From the NCBI GenBank assembly GCA_949289295.1, contig CASENM010000045.1:62001-126000 (forward strand): a stretch of 64,000 nucleotides of DNA, read 5' to 3'. The DNA is from an uncultured Bacteroides sp. GTDB lineage: Bacteria; Bacteroidota; Bacteroidia; Bacteroidales; Bacteroidaceae. The position numbers and the translations under genes were made by a program. The notes beneath the pieces are model-generated. The model was not told where the DNA came from, ran no database searches, and saw nothing but the letters and a program-made list of their open reading frames with translations. Shown here one piece after another: positions 1-9,092 of this stretch (the first letter of the stretch is position 1; the number at the start of each line of letters is the position of its first letter).

Positions 1-191
1 CGCAGATAGCATTGTTTTCATACCGTATTTCTCACTTGACGGAGCACCTCAAACTCCACAAAAAAGATTATACGACTGCAAGATCTTTGACTAAGCTGGT
101 AGGTAAGCGCCGTGCGCTTCTCGACTACCTGAAGGACCGCGATATCGAAAGATACCGTGCCATCGTAAAAGCGCTTGGTCTGCGTAAGTAA
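1..191 (+). CDS. rpsO: 30S ribosomal protein S15, C-terminal part (5' end outside window)
   Basis: The window opens inside this gene; the frame read from base 3 gives the last 62 residues and stops at 189-191. The segment HLTEHLK-HKKDY followed by [16 protein letters not shown] and a terminal ALGLRK is the characteristic second half of bacterial S15, which binds 16S rRNA early in small-subunit assembly. A strong terminator follows 26 bases after the stop, so the gene appears to end its transcription unit. The missing N-terminus is only the effect of the window edge. Confidence 0.95.
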   Translation, partial: QIALFSYRISHLTEHLKLHKKDYTTARSLTKLVGKRRALLDYLKDRDIERYRAIVKALGLRK

Positions 192-217
192 TTTGTTGCT
201 TACTGCACACGGAACAG

Positions 218-264
218 AGCCGGGCCGTCTTCCTTGCAACAAGGAAAGGCGGCCCGGCTTTTAT
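218..264 (+). terminator. Rho-independent terminator after rpsO
   Basis: A near-perfect GC-rich inverted repeat of about 19 bases (AGCCGGGCCG... against ...CGGCCCGGCT) with a very short CAA loop is followed by TTTTATT. It lies directly downstream of the S15 stop. Confidence 0.85.
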
Positions 265-458
265 TGGATTTACTTCTATTTGGAAAGAAACGGACAATTG
301 TCCGGTCAGAAGAACACGGACTTTCAGTATGTCACTGATTACAGGTTGGGAAGGCATTTTTTTGTTATGGTTAATCTTTATCCGGACAAGAAACACTATA
401 CAGACAACTCCTGCCGGTCGCTCCCGTTGTCCATGTATGCCGTATATTTTTCAAGAAG

Positions 459-530
459 TAGCTCCGAGGGGAATCGAACCCCTATCTAAAGTTTAGGAAA
501 CTCTTGTTCTATCCGTTGAACTACAGAGCC
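459..530 (-). tRNA. tRNA-Arg (anticodon CCU)
   Basis: On the minus strand the sequence folds as a cloverleaf: a 7-bp acceptor stem beginning GGCTCTG, a D-arm with GTTCAACGG, an anticodon stem AGAGT/ACTTT holding loop TTCCTAA (anticodon CCU, reading AGG arginine codons), and a T-arm with GGTTCGATTCC. The 3' CCA is not encoded. The gene stands alone, transcribed away from korA. Confidence 0.93.
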
Positions 531-536
531 TTTTTG

Positions 537-544
537 CAAAGGTA
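537..544 (-). promoter_or_regulatory. -7 box of tRNA-Arg promoter
   Basis: Minus-strand TACCTTTG matches the Bacteroidetes -7 consensus TAnnTTTG and ends 7 bases before the mature tRNA. I see no clean TTTG at the expected -33 distance, so the call rests on the -7 box and its position. Confidence 0.55.
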
Positions 545-636
545 CATCTTTTTGCCGACATACACCTAATTTTTAGGCAAAAAAACTTACCATGCGTCAA
601 TCTGTCATTTATTCATGAAAATATCTTGCTTTTTAT

Positions 637-667
637 TTTGTTTTCTACCGAAACTTCGCCAATTTTG
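637..667 (+). promoter_or_regulatory. Promoter of korAB (Bacteroidetes type)
   Basis: TTTG at 637-640 and CAATTTTG at 660-667 are separated by 19 bases. This is one mismatch from TTTG / TAnnTTTG. It lies about 40 bases upstream of the chosen korA ATG at 708 and would exclude translation from a start near 615. Confidence 0.55.
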
Positions 668-707
668 TAGCCGCTTGATAGTGCAAACTTTAAAAACGAA
701 ATATATT

Positions 708-2555
708 ATGGCAGAAGAAAATGTAATTAAAGAGCTGGATGATGTGGTTGTCCGCTTTTCGGGTGACTCCGGCGACGGCATGCAGCTGGCCGGAAACATG
801 TTCTCGAATATTTCGGCCACCGAGGGGAATGACATCAGTACGTTTCCGGATTATCCGGCTGACATACGTGCCCCGCAAGGGTCACTGACCGGAGTGTCCG
901 GATTCCAGGTGCATGTCGGTTCGGGCAAAGTGTACACGCCCGGTGACAAGTGTGATGTGCTGGTGGCCATGAATCCCGCCGCGCTGAAGACACAATACAA
1001 GTTCTGCAAGCCGCAGGCGGTGATTATCATCGACTCGGACTCGTTCACGAAGAAAGACCTGGAGAAGGCGAAGTTCCAGCTGGAGAACCCGTTCTCGGAA
1101 CTGGGCATCAAGAACGAGGTGGTGGAGGCGGCCATCACTACCATGTGCAAGGAAAGCCTGAAAGACAGCGGACTCGACAACAAGTCCATCCTGCGCACAA
1201 AAAACATGTTCGCATTGGGACTGGTGTGCTGGCTGTTCCATCGTGACATTGAAGTGGGCGCGAAACTTCTGCGCGAGAAGTTCGCCAAAAAACCCGCCAT
1301 CGCCGAAGCGAACGTGAAAGTGCTTTTCGACGGCTACAATTTTGGAGCGAACACCCACGCTTCTGTTTCCATGAGCTACAAGGTGCCCAGCAAGGAACAG
1401 AAACGTCCGGGACGCTATATGGATATCAACGGCAACAAGGCTACGGCCTATGGTCTGATGGCTGCGGCCGAGAAAGCCGGACTGCAGCTTTATCTGGGCT
1501 CTTATCCCATCACTCCGGCCACGGACATCCTGCATGAGCTGGCCAAACATAAATCATTGGGAGTTAAGACCGTACAGTGTGAGGACGAGATTGCAGGGTG
1601 CGCATCGGCGGTAGGTGCCTCGTTTGCGGGCGCATTGGCCGTGACCACCACTTCCGGTCCGGGCATCTGCCTGAAGAGCGAGGCCATGAACCTGGCGGTC
1701 ATCACAGAACTTCCGCTGGTAATCGTGGATGTGCAGCGCGGAGGACCGTCTACCGGACTTCCGACCAAATCAGAACAGACCGACCTGCTTCAGGTGTTGT
1801 ACGGACGCAACGGAGAAAGTCCGATGCCGGTCATTGCCGCTTCTTCACCGACCGACTGTTTCGACGCGGCTTTCACGGCCTGCAAGATCGCGCTGGAACA
1901 CATGACTCCGGTGGTGCTTCTCACCGACGCATATATCGCCAATGGTTCTGCCGCATGGCGTCTGCCAGACATGAACGAATATCCTGCCATCAATCCGCCG
2001 TATGTCACTCCGGACATGGCCGGCAAGTGGACACCGTTCATGCGTAATCCCGAAACCGGAGTCCGCTATTGGGCGAAGCCCGGTCAGGAAGGCTTCATGC
2101 ACCGTATCGGAGGACTGGAGAAGAGCAGTGAGACGGGTGCCATCTCCACCGACCCGGAGAACCATCACCTGATGACCCGGTTGCGTGCTGAGAAAGTGGC
2201 CGGAATTGCCGATTCCATTCCGCCGCTTGAGGTGGAAGGTGAGCCGGACGCCGATCTGCTGATTGTCGGATTCGGAGGCACTTACGGCCACTTGCATTCG
2301 GCCATGGACACGCTGAACAAGCAGGGAAAGAAAACCGCGCTGGCTCATTTCCGTTTCATCAATCCGTTGCCGAAGAATACGGCAGAGGTGTTGCGCCGCT
2401 ACAAGAACATTGTGGTGGCCGAGCAGAACATGGGACAACTTGCCGGTTATCTGAGAATGAAGGTGGAAGGCATCCATCTGCATCAGTTCAACCAGGTGAA
2501 AGGACAGCCGTTCGTCGTGCAGGAACTGGTAGACGCTTTTTCCAAACTGTTTTAA
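708..2555 (+). CDS. korA: 2-oxoacid:ferredoxin oxidoreductase, fused gamma-alpha subunit (KorA)
   Basis: Cytoplasmic subunit (615 residues) of the enzyme that oxidatively decarboxylates a 2-oxoacid, probably 2-oxoglutarate, to acyl-CoA with ferredoxin as electron acceptor. The N-terminal ~190 residues form the gamma domain, with SGDSGDGMQLAG near residue 16. From about residue 230 the alpha (pyrimidine-binding) domain begins, with GSYPITPATDI and a TTTSGPG segment. The ATG at 708 is chosen because the frame extension upstream overlaps the promoter and has no family similarity. korB follows 18 bases later, so the two form one operon. No ferredoxin-like delta subunit is present here. Substrate choice (2-oxoglutarate rather than a branched-chain oxoacid) is inference from the usual Bacteroidales gene order and length. 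Confidence 0.9.
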   Translation: MAEENVIKELDDVVVRFSGDSGDGMQLAGNMFSNISATEGNDISTFPDYPADIRAPQGSLTGVSGFQVHVGSGKVYTPGDKCDVLVAMNPAALKTQYKFCKPQAVIIIDSDSFTKKDLEKAKFQLENPFSELGIKNEVVEAAITTMCKESLKDSGLDNKSILRTKNMFALGLVCWLFHRDIEVGAKLLREKFAKKPAIAEANVKVLFDGYNFGANTHASVSMSYKVPSKEQKRPGRYMDINGNKATAYGLMAAAEKAGLQLYLGSYPITPATDILHELAKHKSLGVKTVQCEDEIAGCASAVGASFAGALAVTTTSGPGICLKSEAMNLAVITELPLVIVDVQRGGPSTGLPTKSEQTDLLQVLYGRNGESPMPVIAASSPTDCFDAAFTACKIALEHMTPVVLLTDAYIANGSAAWRLPDMNEYPAINPPYVTPDMAGKWTPFMRNPETGVRYWAKPGQEGFMHRIGGLEKSSETGAISTDPENHHLMTRLRAEKVAGIADSIPPLEVEGEPDADLLIVGFGGTYGHLHSAMDTLNKQGKKTALAHFRFINPLPKNTAEVLRRYKNIVVAEQNMGQLAGYLRMKVEGIHLHQFNQVKGQPFVVQELVDAFSKLF

Positions 2556-2573
2556 ATGAAGGAGGAGAATATC

Positions 2574-3584
2574 ATGAACGAAACGAAATATACAGCAGCA
2601 GACTATAAATTCGGACAACCCCGCTGGTGTCCGGGATGTGGAGACCATGCCTTCCTGAACTCTTTCCATAAGGCATTGGCCGAAATCGGAGTTCCGCCTC
2701 ATGAAATAGCGGTGATTTCCGGTATCGGCTGCTCTTCACGCCTACCTTATTATATGAACACGTATGGCATGCACACCATCCACGGACGTGCGGCCGCCAT
2801 TTCTACAGGTGCGAAAGTCGCCAATCCGAATCTGACCATCTGGCAGATTTCGGGCGACGGCGACGGACTGGCCATCGGCGGCAACCATTTCATCCACGCC
2901 ATCCGCCGTAATGTGGACATCAACATCGTATTGCTCAACAACCGCATCTACGGCCTGACCAAAGGGCAGTATTCCCCCACTTCGGCACGTGGGTTTGTCA
3001 GCAAGTCATCACCTTACGGTACGGTAGAAGACCCGTTCCGTCCGGCCGAGCTTTGTTTCGGTGCACGCGGACGTTTCTTTGCCCGTTGTGCGGCGGTCGA
3101 CGGAGGCCCTTCGGTGGAAGTGCTGAAGGTTGCAGCCAAGCATAAAGGTACTTCGGTGGTGGAAGTGCTTCAGAACTGCGTCATCTTCAACGATGGTACG
3201 CACAATGCAGTGGCCAAGAAGGAGGACCGTGAGCGGAATGCCATTTATCTGGAACACGGCAAGCCGATGCTGTTCGGCCCGAACAAGGAGTACGGACTGG
3301 CTCAGGAAGGTTTCGGACTGAAGGTCGTGAAGCTGGGCGAGAACGGAGTGACCGAAAAAGACATTCTGGTGCATGACGCACATTGTGAGGACCATACGCT
3401 CCAACTGAAACTGGCGCTGATGGAAGGTCCGGATTTCCCGATAGCTCTCGGTGTGATCCGCGATGTGGAGGCTCCCACTTATGATGAGGCGGTAGAGGCC
3501 CAGATAGAAGAGATCTCCGCGAAGAAGAACTATCATACCTTCGAGGAACTGCTCGACACGAACGACACCTGGGAAGTGAAATAG
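2574..3584 (+). CDS. korB: 2-oxoacid:ferredoxin oxidoreductase, beta subunit (KorB)
   Basis: Thiamine-pyrophosphate and iron-sulfur subunit (336 residues) that pairs with KorA. Visible motifs are WCPGCGDHA (Cys19 and Cys22, cluster ligands), GIGCSS, and the TPP-binding signature GDGDGLAIGGNH ... LLNNRIYGLTKGQ. Translation is placed at ATG 2574 rather than at the in-frame ATG 2556 abutting the korA stop, because a good Shine-Dalgarno (AAGGAGGAG) lies just ahead of 2574. A stem-loop follows the gene. Together with KorA it supplies acyl-CoA and reduced ferredoxin under anaerobic conditions; in Bacteroides it usually serves the branched TCA route. Confidence 0.92.
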   Translation: MNETKYTAADYKFGQPRWCPGCGDHAFLNSFHKALAEIGVPPHEIAVISGIGCSSRLPYYMNTYGMHTIHGRAAAISTGAKVANPNLTIWQISGDGDGLAIGGNHFIHAIRRNVDINIVLLNNRIYGLTKGQYSPTSARGFVSKSSPYGTVEDPFRPAELCFGARGRFFARCAAVDGGPSVEVLKVAAKHKGTSVVEVLQNCVIFNDGTHNAVAKKEDRERNAIYLEHGKPMLFGPNKEYGLAQEGFGLKVVKLGENGVTEKDILVHDAHCEDHTLQLKLALMEGPDFPIALGVIRDVEAPTYDEAVEAQIEEISAKKNYHTFEELLDTNDTWEVK

Positions 3585-3610
3585 AAAAGAATCTTGATTG
3601 GAAAAAGATG

Positions 3611-3650
3611 GCCACAGAAGTGCAGTTGGAATTCCATGTACTTCTGTGGC
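3611..3650. terminator. Bidirectional terminator between korB and the PNGase-like gene
   Basis: A perfect 11-bp inverted repeat (GCCACAGAAGT / ACTTCTGTGGC) with an 18-base loop sits between two convergent genes and is followed by CTCTTTATG on the plus strand. Confidence 0.65.
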
Positions 3651-3692
3651 CTCTTTATGTGACAAAAGGATTTGCGTGTCTTGTCTTAATGC

Positions 3693-4937
3693 TTATTCTT
3701 CATATACGATGTAAGCGGAAACCAGCCAATGATTCATTTCATCACCTACTGCAGGCTGTGCTTTTGGAATGTCTACCTTGAAAGTATGCGTGCCGGCTGT
3801 CAAAGTACCCAGTTCAGCTGTTTCAGGCACTACATCACTTCCTGGACACCAGTTGGAGCGTGAAAGGTCAGATGAAGCCAGCGGTTCCTCTACCATTTTC
3901 TCCGCATAGCCGTTGTCGCTGATGTATGCGGCCAGACGTTTGATGAGCCATACACCGGTAGCCGGATTGAACCGACGGAATGAAGCACAGTCATTTCTCC
4001 ATGGAATGAAGTCGAGTACAGCCTCTCCGTCTACAGAAACAATATTCTGCTTTTCTACAAACTCATCGCCTCCGCTATGTCCGCCGTGTCCGGTTACGAT
4101 GTACTTCAGTTCTGCGTTGTGAGCTTCCTGTGGAAGGTCGAAATTGATTTCTACAGCTTTGCGCGCAAAAATGTCCGGATAAGACTGACCGATATAATAG
4201 ACTGTGTTTATCAGCGGTATGACATGGCGTTTGGGCATTACGTCGTTGGCCAGTTTGCTTTCATCGATGTCCAGATCTACACTGATTCGGTAGCCGGTCT
4301 CATTCCATGTGTCGATGAATACCCCTACGTATGCTTCGCCCTCAAGCAACGGATAGAGCTGAGTGATGTCTTGTTCCCATTTTACTGATTTTTCCCATTC
4401 CGGGATGTATACAGGAAGGCGTTTTCCTGTCAATTTGTCTTCCGGCTGACTGTAATAACCCACTCCGAACGGGGTCATGAAGCGCATCAGCTCTACTGTG
4501 GGCAGATAATTTTCTCCAGGAACGATACCAATCATCTTTTCCAGTTTCGTGCTGTCTACGGCCGGGAATTGTTTTTCGCCTTTAGCAATGTTCAGCAGAT
4601 TGATGGCCGATTCCTTCGGAAGGACGAAAAGTGAGCCGGACTTGTCCCAGCGGTCTCCGTTGGAAGCCAGTTCCACACGTACTTTCATCGAGATATTCCG
4701 CTGGTAATCAGGCAAAGTAATTTTTTTCAGGATGATGCGTCCGTTTACCAGGCGGATAATGCTGTCCGCATTTGCTTCGTTGTAGTTCCCCAATGAATCC
4801 GGATGAAAGCAGACTACTTCGTCATCAAACACTTTCAGGTCGGTGTCGCCCATCGCAGGATATTCCTTGGGCCCACATGCTGCCAGTCCGATAAGGGAAA
4901 GGCATGCCAAACTTTTAGTTAAAACGTTTTTAAACAT
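3693..4937 (-). CDS. PNGase F-like lipoprotein (putative peptide-N-glycosidase)
   Basis: A 414-residue exported lipoprotein: signal peptide with lipobox LAAC (Cys21). The remainder reads like the two jelly-roll domains of peptide-N-glycosidase F, which removes N-glycans from glycoproteins by cleaving the Asn-glycan amide bond. Supporting features are the N-half phrase [14 protein letters not shown], then [14 protein letters not shown] with a D-[I/V]-T-x-L segment, and in the C-half [16 protein letters not shown] and WCPGSDVV, all familiar from the PNGase F family. Catalytic acids cannot be assigned without an alignment. It lies 25 bases behind upp on the same strand and is probably co-transcribed with it, although no metabolic link is obvious. 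An inactive carbohydrate-binding relative is possible. Confidence 0.7.
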   Translation of the reverse strand: MFKNVLTKSLACLSLIGLAACGPKEYPAMGDTDLKVFDDEVVCFHPDSLGNYNEANADSIIRLVNGRIILKKITLPDYQRNISMKVRVELASNGDRWDKSGSLFVLPKESAINLLNIAKGEKQFPAVDSTKLEKMIGIVPGENYLPTVELMRFMTPFGVGYYSQPEDKLTGKRLPVYIPEWEKSVKWEQDITQLYPLLEGEAYVGVFIDTWNETGYRISVDLDIDESKLANDVMPKRHVIPLINTVYYIGQSYPDIFARKAVEINFDLPQEAHNAELKYIVTGHGGHSGGDEFVEKQNIVSVDGEAVLDFIPWRNDCASFRRFNPATGVWLIKRLAAYISDNGYAEKMVEEPLASSDLSRSNWCPGSDVVPETAELGTLTAGTHTFKVDIPKAQPAVGDEMNHWLVSAYIVYEE

Positions 4938-4962
4938 ACGATAAAATTTTATAGGTAAAAAG

Positions 4963-5616
4963 TTATTCTTTTTCTCCGTAACACAAATCTCCGGCGTCCC
5001 CCAGTCCCGGCACGATATATGAATGCGGGTTCAGTTCTGGATCGATGGTGCCGCACCATATATGCGTCTTGTCTTGTGGAAACACTTTCTGTATATGTTC
5101 GATAGCCTGTTGGCTGGCTATTACCGATGCGATATGGATGCAGGCCGGTTTTCCTTTGGTTCGCAGCGCTTCGTAGGCATACTCCATTGAAGCTCCTGTA
5201 GCCAGCATGGTGTCAGTAAGAATCAGTGTTTTTCCCGTCAGTCGGGGAGAGGCAATATATTCGATGTGGATATCAAAGTGTTCTTCGTCTGTATATTTCC
5301 GATAGGCGGAGACGAAGGCATTCTGTGCATGGTCGAAATAGTTGAGGAATCCTTGGTGGAAAGGGATTCCTGCGCGGAGGATTGTCGCAATTACGGGTTG
5401 TTCGGACGGCACATTTTCTACAGCGGTCGACAAAGGTGTTTTTACGGCCAACGGACCATAGGCAAGCTCCTTGCTGATTTCGTAAGCCATGATTTCTCCG
5501 ATACGTTCGATGTTTCTGCGGAAACGTAGGCTGTCGGTCTGGATGTGTATGTCGCGAAGTTCTGAAAGGAACTGGTTCAGAATAGAGTTACGTGTATTGA
5601 ATCTGGTTATTTCCAT
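4963..5616 (-). CDS. upp: Uracil phosphoribosyltransferase
   Basis: Cytosolic pyrimidine-salvage enzyme (217 residues): uracil + PRPP to UMP. The PRPP-binding loop reads [13 protein letters not shown], and [18 protein letters not shown] plus the C-terminal [15 protein letters not shown] are diagnostic of UPRTase. ATG 5616 ([10 protein letters not shown]) is chosen. A further upstream in-frame ATG at 5667 would add 17 residues not expected for the family and sits next to a TTTCTTTG element that may be the -7 box. The PNGase-like lipoprotein gene follows after 25 bases. Divergent from pckA. Confidence 0.93.
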   Translation of the reverse strand: MEITRFNTRNSILNQFLSELRDIHIQTDSLRFRRNIERIGEIMAYEISKELAYGPLAVKTPLSTAVENVPSEQPVIATILRAGIPFHQGFLNYFDHAQNAFVSAYRKYTDEEHFDIHIEYIASPRLTGKTLILTDTMLATGASMEYAYEALRTKGKPACIHIASVIASQQAIEHIQKVFPQDKTHIWCGTIDPELNPHSYIVPGLGDAGDLCYGEKE

Positions 5617-5765
5617 AAATGTTTCAGCTTCTATATTGTCGGTATATGTGGGTCTATTCAGTTGCAAAGAAACGAAATAAAATTGATTTGCTAACTGGAT
5701 TTGTCAAATTTGTTACACAAGTATAAAACTTTAGTTCATTACGGATTTTTTTCAGTAATAAGTTC

Positions 5766-5794
5766 TTTGAATACAAAAATAACTGCTACTTTTG
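5766..5794 (+). promoter_or_regulatory. Promoter of pckA
   Basis: TTTG at 5766-5769 and TACTTTTG at 5787-5794 (17-base spacer) match the Bacteroidetes consensus exactly in both boxes. The start codon is about 100 bases further on, giving a long untranslated leader in which I see no clear secondary element. Confidence 0.75.
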
Positions 5795-5899
5795 TATCGC
5801 CAAAGAGAAGAAAGGTGTTCTTGAACATCTTTTTAAGACAGGGAAAACAAAGACTGAAAAACAAATATTTGATATAATAACCAATTAATCAAAAGAACA

Positions 5900-7507
5900 A
5901 TGGCAAATTTAGATTTAAGCAAGTACGGTATTACCGACGTGAAGGAAATTCTTCACAATCCGTCTTATGAAGTATTGTTCGCTGAAGAGACTAAAGAAAG
6001 TCTTGAAGGCTATGAAAAAGGTCAGGAAACTGAACTGGGCGCTGTGAACGTAATGACCGGTATCTATACAGGTCGTTCACCTAAAGACAAATTCTTTGTA
6101 TACAATGAAGCTAGCAAGGACACTGTATGGTGGACTTCTGACGAATATAAGAACGACAACAAACCTTGCTCGGAAGAAGCTTGGGCTGACTTGAAGGCAA
6201 AAGCTGTGAAGCAGCTGAGCGGCAAGCGTCTGTTCGTGATGGATACTTTCTGCGGTGCTAACCCTGCTACCCGTCTGAAAGTTCGTTTCATCATGGAAGT
6301 GGCTTGGCAGGCACACTTCGTGAAGAACATGTTCATCCGTCCGACAGAAGAAGAACTGGCTAACTACGGTGAACCTGACTTCGTATCATTCAACGCTGCC
6401 AAGGCTAAGGTTGACAACTACAAGGAACTGGGTCTGAACTCTGAGACAGCTACTGTATTCAACCTGAAAACCAACGAACAGGTTATCCTGAACACTTGGT
6501 ACGGCGGTGAAATGAAGAAGGGTATCTTCTCTATCATGAACTACCTGAATCCGTTGCGTGGCATCGCTTCTATGCACTGCTCTGCAAACACTAACATGGA
6601 AGGTACTGACACTGCTATCTTCTTCGGTCTGTCAGGTACAGGTAAGACCACTCTGTCAACTGACCCGAAACGTCTGTTGATCGGTGATGATGAACACGGA
6701 TGGGATGACGAAGGTGTATTCAACTACGAAGGTGGTTGCTACGCTAAGGTTATCAACCTGGACAAGGAATCAGAACCGGATATCTACAACGCCATCAAGC
6801 GTGACGCTTTGCTGGAAAACGTAACAGTTGACGCAAACGGTAAGATTGACTTCGCTGACAAGAGCGTAACAGAGAACACTCGTGTTTCTTATCCTATCTA
6901 CCACATCAACAACATCGTGAAGCCGGTATCTAAAGGTCCTCACGCTCATCAGGTAATCTTCCTGTCTGCTGATGCATTTGGTGTATTGCCTCCTGTATCT
7001 ATTCTGGATGCAGAACAGGCTAAGTATTACTTCCTGTCTGGATTTACCGCTAAGTTGGCCGGTACAGAACGTGGTATCACTGAACCGACTCCGACATTCT
7101 CAGCTTGCTTCGGTGCTGCATTCTTGAGCTTGCATCCGACTAAATATGCTGAAGAGCTGGTTAAGAAGATGGAAAAGGTTGGTGCGAAGGCTTACTTGGT
7201 TAACACAGGTTGGAACGGTACTGGCAAGCGTATCTCTATCCGTGATACTCGTGGTATCATCGATGCTATCCTTGACGGTTCTATCGACAAGGCTCCGACC
7301 AAGACTATTCCGTTCTTCAACTTCGTGGTTCCGACTGAATTGCCGGGTGTTGATCCGAAGATTCTTGATCCTCGTGACACTTACGACTGCGCTTGCAAGT
7401 GGGAAGAAAAAGCAAAAGACCTGGCTTCTCGTTTCATCAAGAACTTCGCTAAGTTCGAAGGCAACGAAGCAGGTAAGGCTTTGGTTGCTGCTGGTCCGAA
7501 ATTGTAA
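5900..7507 (+). CDS. pckA: Phosphoenolpyruvate carboxykinase (ATP)
   Basis: Cytosolic 535-residue enzyme interconverting oxaloacetate and phosphoenolpyruvate with ATP/ADP. In Bacteroidales it commonly runs in the carboxylating direction to make oxaloacetate for succinate and propionate production. Visible motifs are TGRSPKDKF (substrate site), the kinase-1 P-loop [11 protein letters not shown] at about residues 243-253, and the kinase-2 segment [10 protein letters not shown]. Length is typical of the ATP family. Codon use is strongly biased (nearly all GCT, GGT, CGT, AAC, GAA), unlike neighbouring genes, which fits very high expression. Strong promoter and terminator make it a single-gene unit. 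Confidence 0.97.
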   Translation: MANLDLSKYGITDVKEILHNPSYEVLFAEETKESLEGYEKGQETELGAVNVMTGIYTGRSPKDKFFVYNEASKDTVWWTSDEYKNDNKPCSEEAWADLKAKAVKQLSGKRLFVMDTFCGANPATRLKVRFIMEVAWQAHFVKNMFIRPTEEELANYGEPDFVSFNAAKAKVDNYKELGLNSETATVFNLKTNEQVILNTWYGGEMKKGIFSIMNYLNPLRGIASMHCSANTNMEGTDTAIFFGLSGTGKTTLSTDPKRLLIGDDEHGWDDEGVFNYEGGCYAKVINLDKESEPDIYNAIKRDALLENVTVDANGKIDFADKSVTENTRVSYPIYHINNIVKPVSKGPHAHQVIFLSADAFGVLPPVSILDAEQAKYYFLSGFTAKLAGTERGITEPTPTFSACFGAAFLSLHPTKYAEELVKKMEKVGAKAYLVNTGWNGTGKRISIRDTRGIIDAILDGSIDKAPTKTIPFFNFVVPTELPGVDPKILDPRDTYDCACKWEEKAKDLASRFIKNFAKFEGNEAGKALVAAGPKL

Positions 7508-7534
7508 TTATCAGTTTCTATCAGATAAGTGTGG

Positions 7535-7566
7535 GCGGCCCTCTTTTAAGGAGGGCCGCTTTTTTA
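7535..7566 (+). terminator. Rho-independent terminator of pckA
   Basis: Perfect 9-bp GC-rich stem (GCGGCCCTC / GAGGGCCGC) with a 7-base loop followed by TTTTTTA, 27 bases after the pckA stop. Confidence 0.92.
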
Positions 7567-7602
7567 TTATATGCACAGGTAATCAAAATCTGTATGTCAA
7601 AA

Positions 7603-7634
7603 ATTGAGGAATTCGGGAAACTTGTTTATTTTTG
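7603..7634 (+). promoter_or_regulatory. Promoter of the nitroreductase lipoprotein gene
   Basis: TATTTTTG at 7627-7634 is an exact TAnnTTTG box; ATTG at 7603-7606, 20 bases upstream, serves as a near-match -33 box. The ATG at 7660 is 25 bases downstream. Confidence 0.65.
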
Positions 7635-7659
7635 TGGAAATCAATAAAGAATACAGCTT

Positions 7660-8310
7660 ATGAAAACATGGAAATCGGTGGTGATGGCCACCTTGCTCTT
7701 CCCTTTGATGGCATGTGGAGGCGGAAATACGCAGTCTCAGACTGCAAGTGAGACTCCGCAGGACAGTGAGACAAATCAAGTTATTGAAACGATTATGACG
7801 CGTCGCAGTATCCGCCAGTATAAACCGCAGGCGGTGAACCGTGATACAATGCAGATCATTCTGGATTGCGGCATCAATGCACCGAACGGACAGAACAAGC
7901 AGTCGTGGGCCATCCGTGTAGTGGATAATCCGGAGTATATCAACGGAATAACAGAAGTTTACAAGAAAAAGTATCCGAAAATGGCGGCTGACCCTGATTT
8001 CAAGAACATGTTCCGTAACGCGCCTACTGTCGTATTCATTGCAAACGACAAGTCGTATGACATGTCACCGATAGATTGTGGCCTGTTGGGTGAGAACATG
8101 GTGCTTTCCGCCTGGTCGATGGGAATCGGTTCATGCTGTTTGGGCTCTCCCATCCGTTTCATGCAGACAGAACCGGAAGCTGCAGAGTACTTGAAGCGTC
8201 TGGATATTCCTGAAGGTTATGAACTGTTGTATTGTATAGCTTTCGGTTATCCTGACGAAGCTCCTGCGGCCAAGCCTCGTGATGCTGCAAAAATCAAATT
8301 TGTCGATTAA
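7660..8310 (+). CDS. Nitroreductase-family lipoprotein
   Basis: A 216-residue protein with a lipoprotein signal peptide (lipobox LMAC, Cys19), a short polar linker, then a flavin-dependent nitroreductase domain from about residue 42: TRRSIRQYKPQAV is the FMN-phosphate-binding start of the family, and GLLGENMVLSAWSMGIGSCC the central helix. The C-terminal third is typical too (YELLYCIAFGYPDE). The family reduces nitro compounds, quinones or flavins with NAD(P)H, or dehalogenates. The substrate cannot be told. A membrane-anchored form outside the cytoplasm is unusual, since NAD(P)H is not available there. It has its own promoter and ends at a large inverted repeat. Confidence 0.85.
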   Translation: MKTWKSVVMATLLFPLMACGGGNTQSQTASETPQDSETNQVIETIMTRRSIRQYKPQAVNRDTMQIILDCGINAPNGQNKQSWAIRVVDNPEYINGITEVYKKKYPKMAADPDFKNMFRNAPTVVFIANDKSYDMSPIDCGLLGENMVLSAWSMGIGSCCLGSPIRFMQTEPEAAEYLKRLDIPEGYELLYCIAFGYPDEAPAAKPRDAAKIKFVD

Positions 8311-8353
8311 AGATTAAAGAAAGGAAAAGTTATAACCGGTGGTCGGGTAAAAA

Positions 8354-8406
8354 ATCAGCTTTCATTTTATCGTCTTGTAGTGAATGATGATAAAATGAAA
8401 GCTGAT
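8354..8406. terminator. Perfect 18-bp inverted repeat, probable bidirectional terminator
   Basis: ATCAGCTTTCATTTTATC is followed after 17 bases by its exact reverse complement. It lies between two convergent genes, but the stem is AT-rich and lacks a T-run, so an element other than a classical terminator is possible. Confidence 0.5.
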
Positions 8407-8465
8407 ATGTGTGATTGGCCTTTTCAAACCTTGTTTTTCTGTATATTCGGTGACTTCCTTTCAGG

Positions 8466-9071
8466 TTACTTGCTCAGTTCTCGCGAGCGCTCGCCTAAAT
8501 ATCCGCCGTGATGGCGTTTGCTGTATTCTTCGATAGTAAAGCCTGTGCGACGCATGGTTTCAACTACCAGAATGTCGCCGATGACGGTCATTACTGTGGT
8601 TGATGTAGTGGGAGTCATGCCCAACAGGCATACTTCATCCGGATGTCCTGTTGCCAGGCAGATGTCGGCTGCATGAGCCAGTGGGCTGTCAGGATTTCCG
8701 GTAATGACGATTTTCTTCAGTGTCGGGTCGAGTTTGTCGGCCAAGTCTGTCAGTTCAACAATTTCCCGCGTCTTCCCGGAATTGGAAATCAGCAGCATCA
8801 GGTCGTTCTTCTGCAATATACCCAAGTCGCCGTGTTGCGCTTCGCTCGGGTGCAGGAATACAGAAGGGATTCCGGTAGAACAGAAAGTGGTGGCGATATT
8901 CATGGCAATCTGGCCGGCCTTTCCCATGCCGCTGGTTACCAGTTTTCCTCCCTTTTGATGTACCTGTTCCACTATCAATGCCACAGCCTTGTCATAATTG
9001 TCGGTGACAGGAATATTCAGCACTGCCTGCGCTTCTTGTTGCAGCAGGTCTTTGATTGTCGGTATAATCAT
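8466..9071 (-). CDS. kdsD: SIS-domain sugar isomerase, probable D-arabinose-5-phosphate isomerase (KdsD, CBS-less)
   Basis: A 201-residue single SIS domain. SGMGKAGQIAMNIATTF, the HPSEAQHGDLG segment and ISNSGKTREIVEL match the KdsD/GutQ group, which converts D-ribulose-5-P to D-arabinose-5-P for Kdo and lipid A synthesis. Family members in Proteobacteria carry two CBS domains after the SIS domain; this one ends after it, as is usual in Bacteroides. The tail is basic and polar. It lies 21 bases downstream of a LOG-family gene on the same strand and is probably co-transcribed. A 6-phospho-3-hexuloisomerase activity is the main alternative. Confidence 0.8.
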   Translation of the reverse strand: MIIPTIKDLLQQEAQAVLNIPVTDNYDKAVALIVEQVHQKGGKLVTSGMGKAGQIAMNIATTFCSTGIPSVFLHPSEAQHGDLGILQKNDLMLLISNSGKTREIVELTDLADKLDPTLKKIVITGNPDSPLAHAADICLATGHPDEVCLLGMTPTTSTTVMTVIGDILVVETMRRTGFTIEEYSKRHHGGYLGERSRELSK

Positions 9072-9092
9072 ATTTCTGATGTTTTGGTTCCT

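Noticed and set aside
615-707. N-terminal extension of korA from ATG 615
   Set aside because: It overlaps the probable promoter and adds residues foreign to the family; ATG 708 begins the normal protein.
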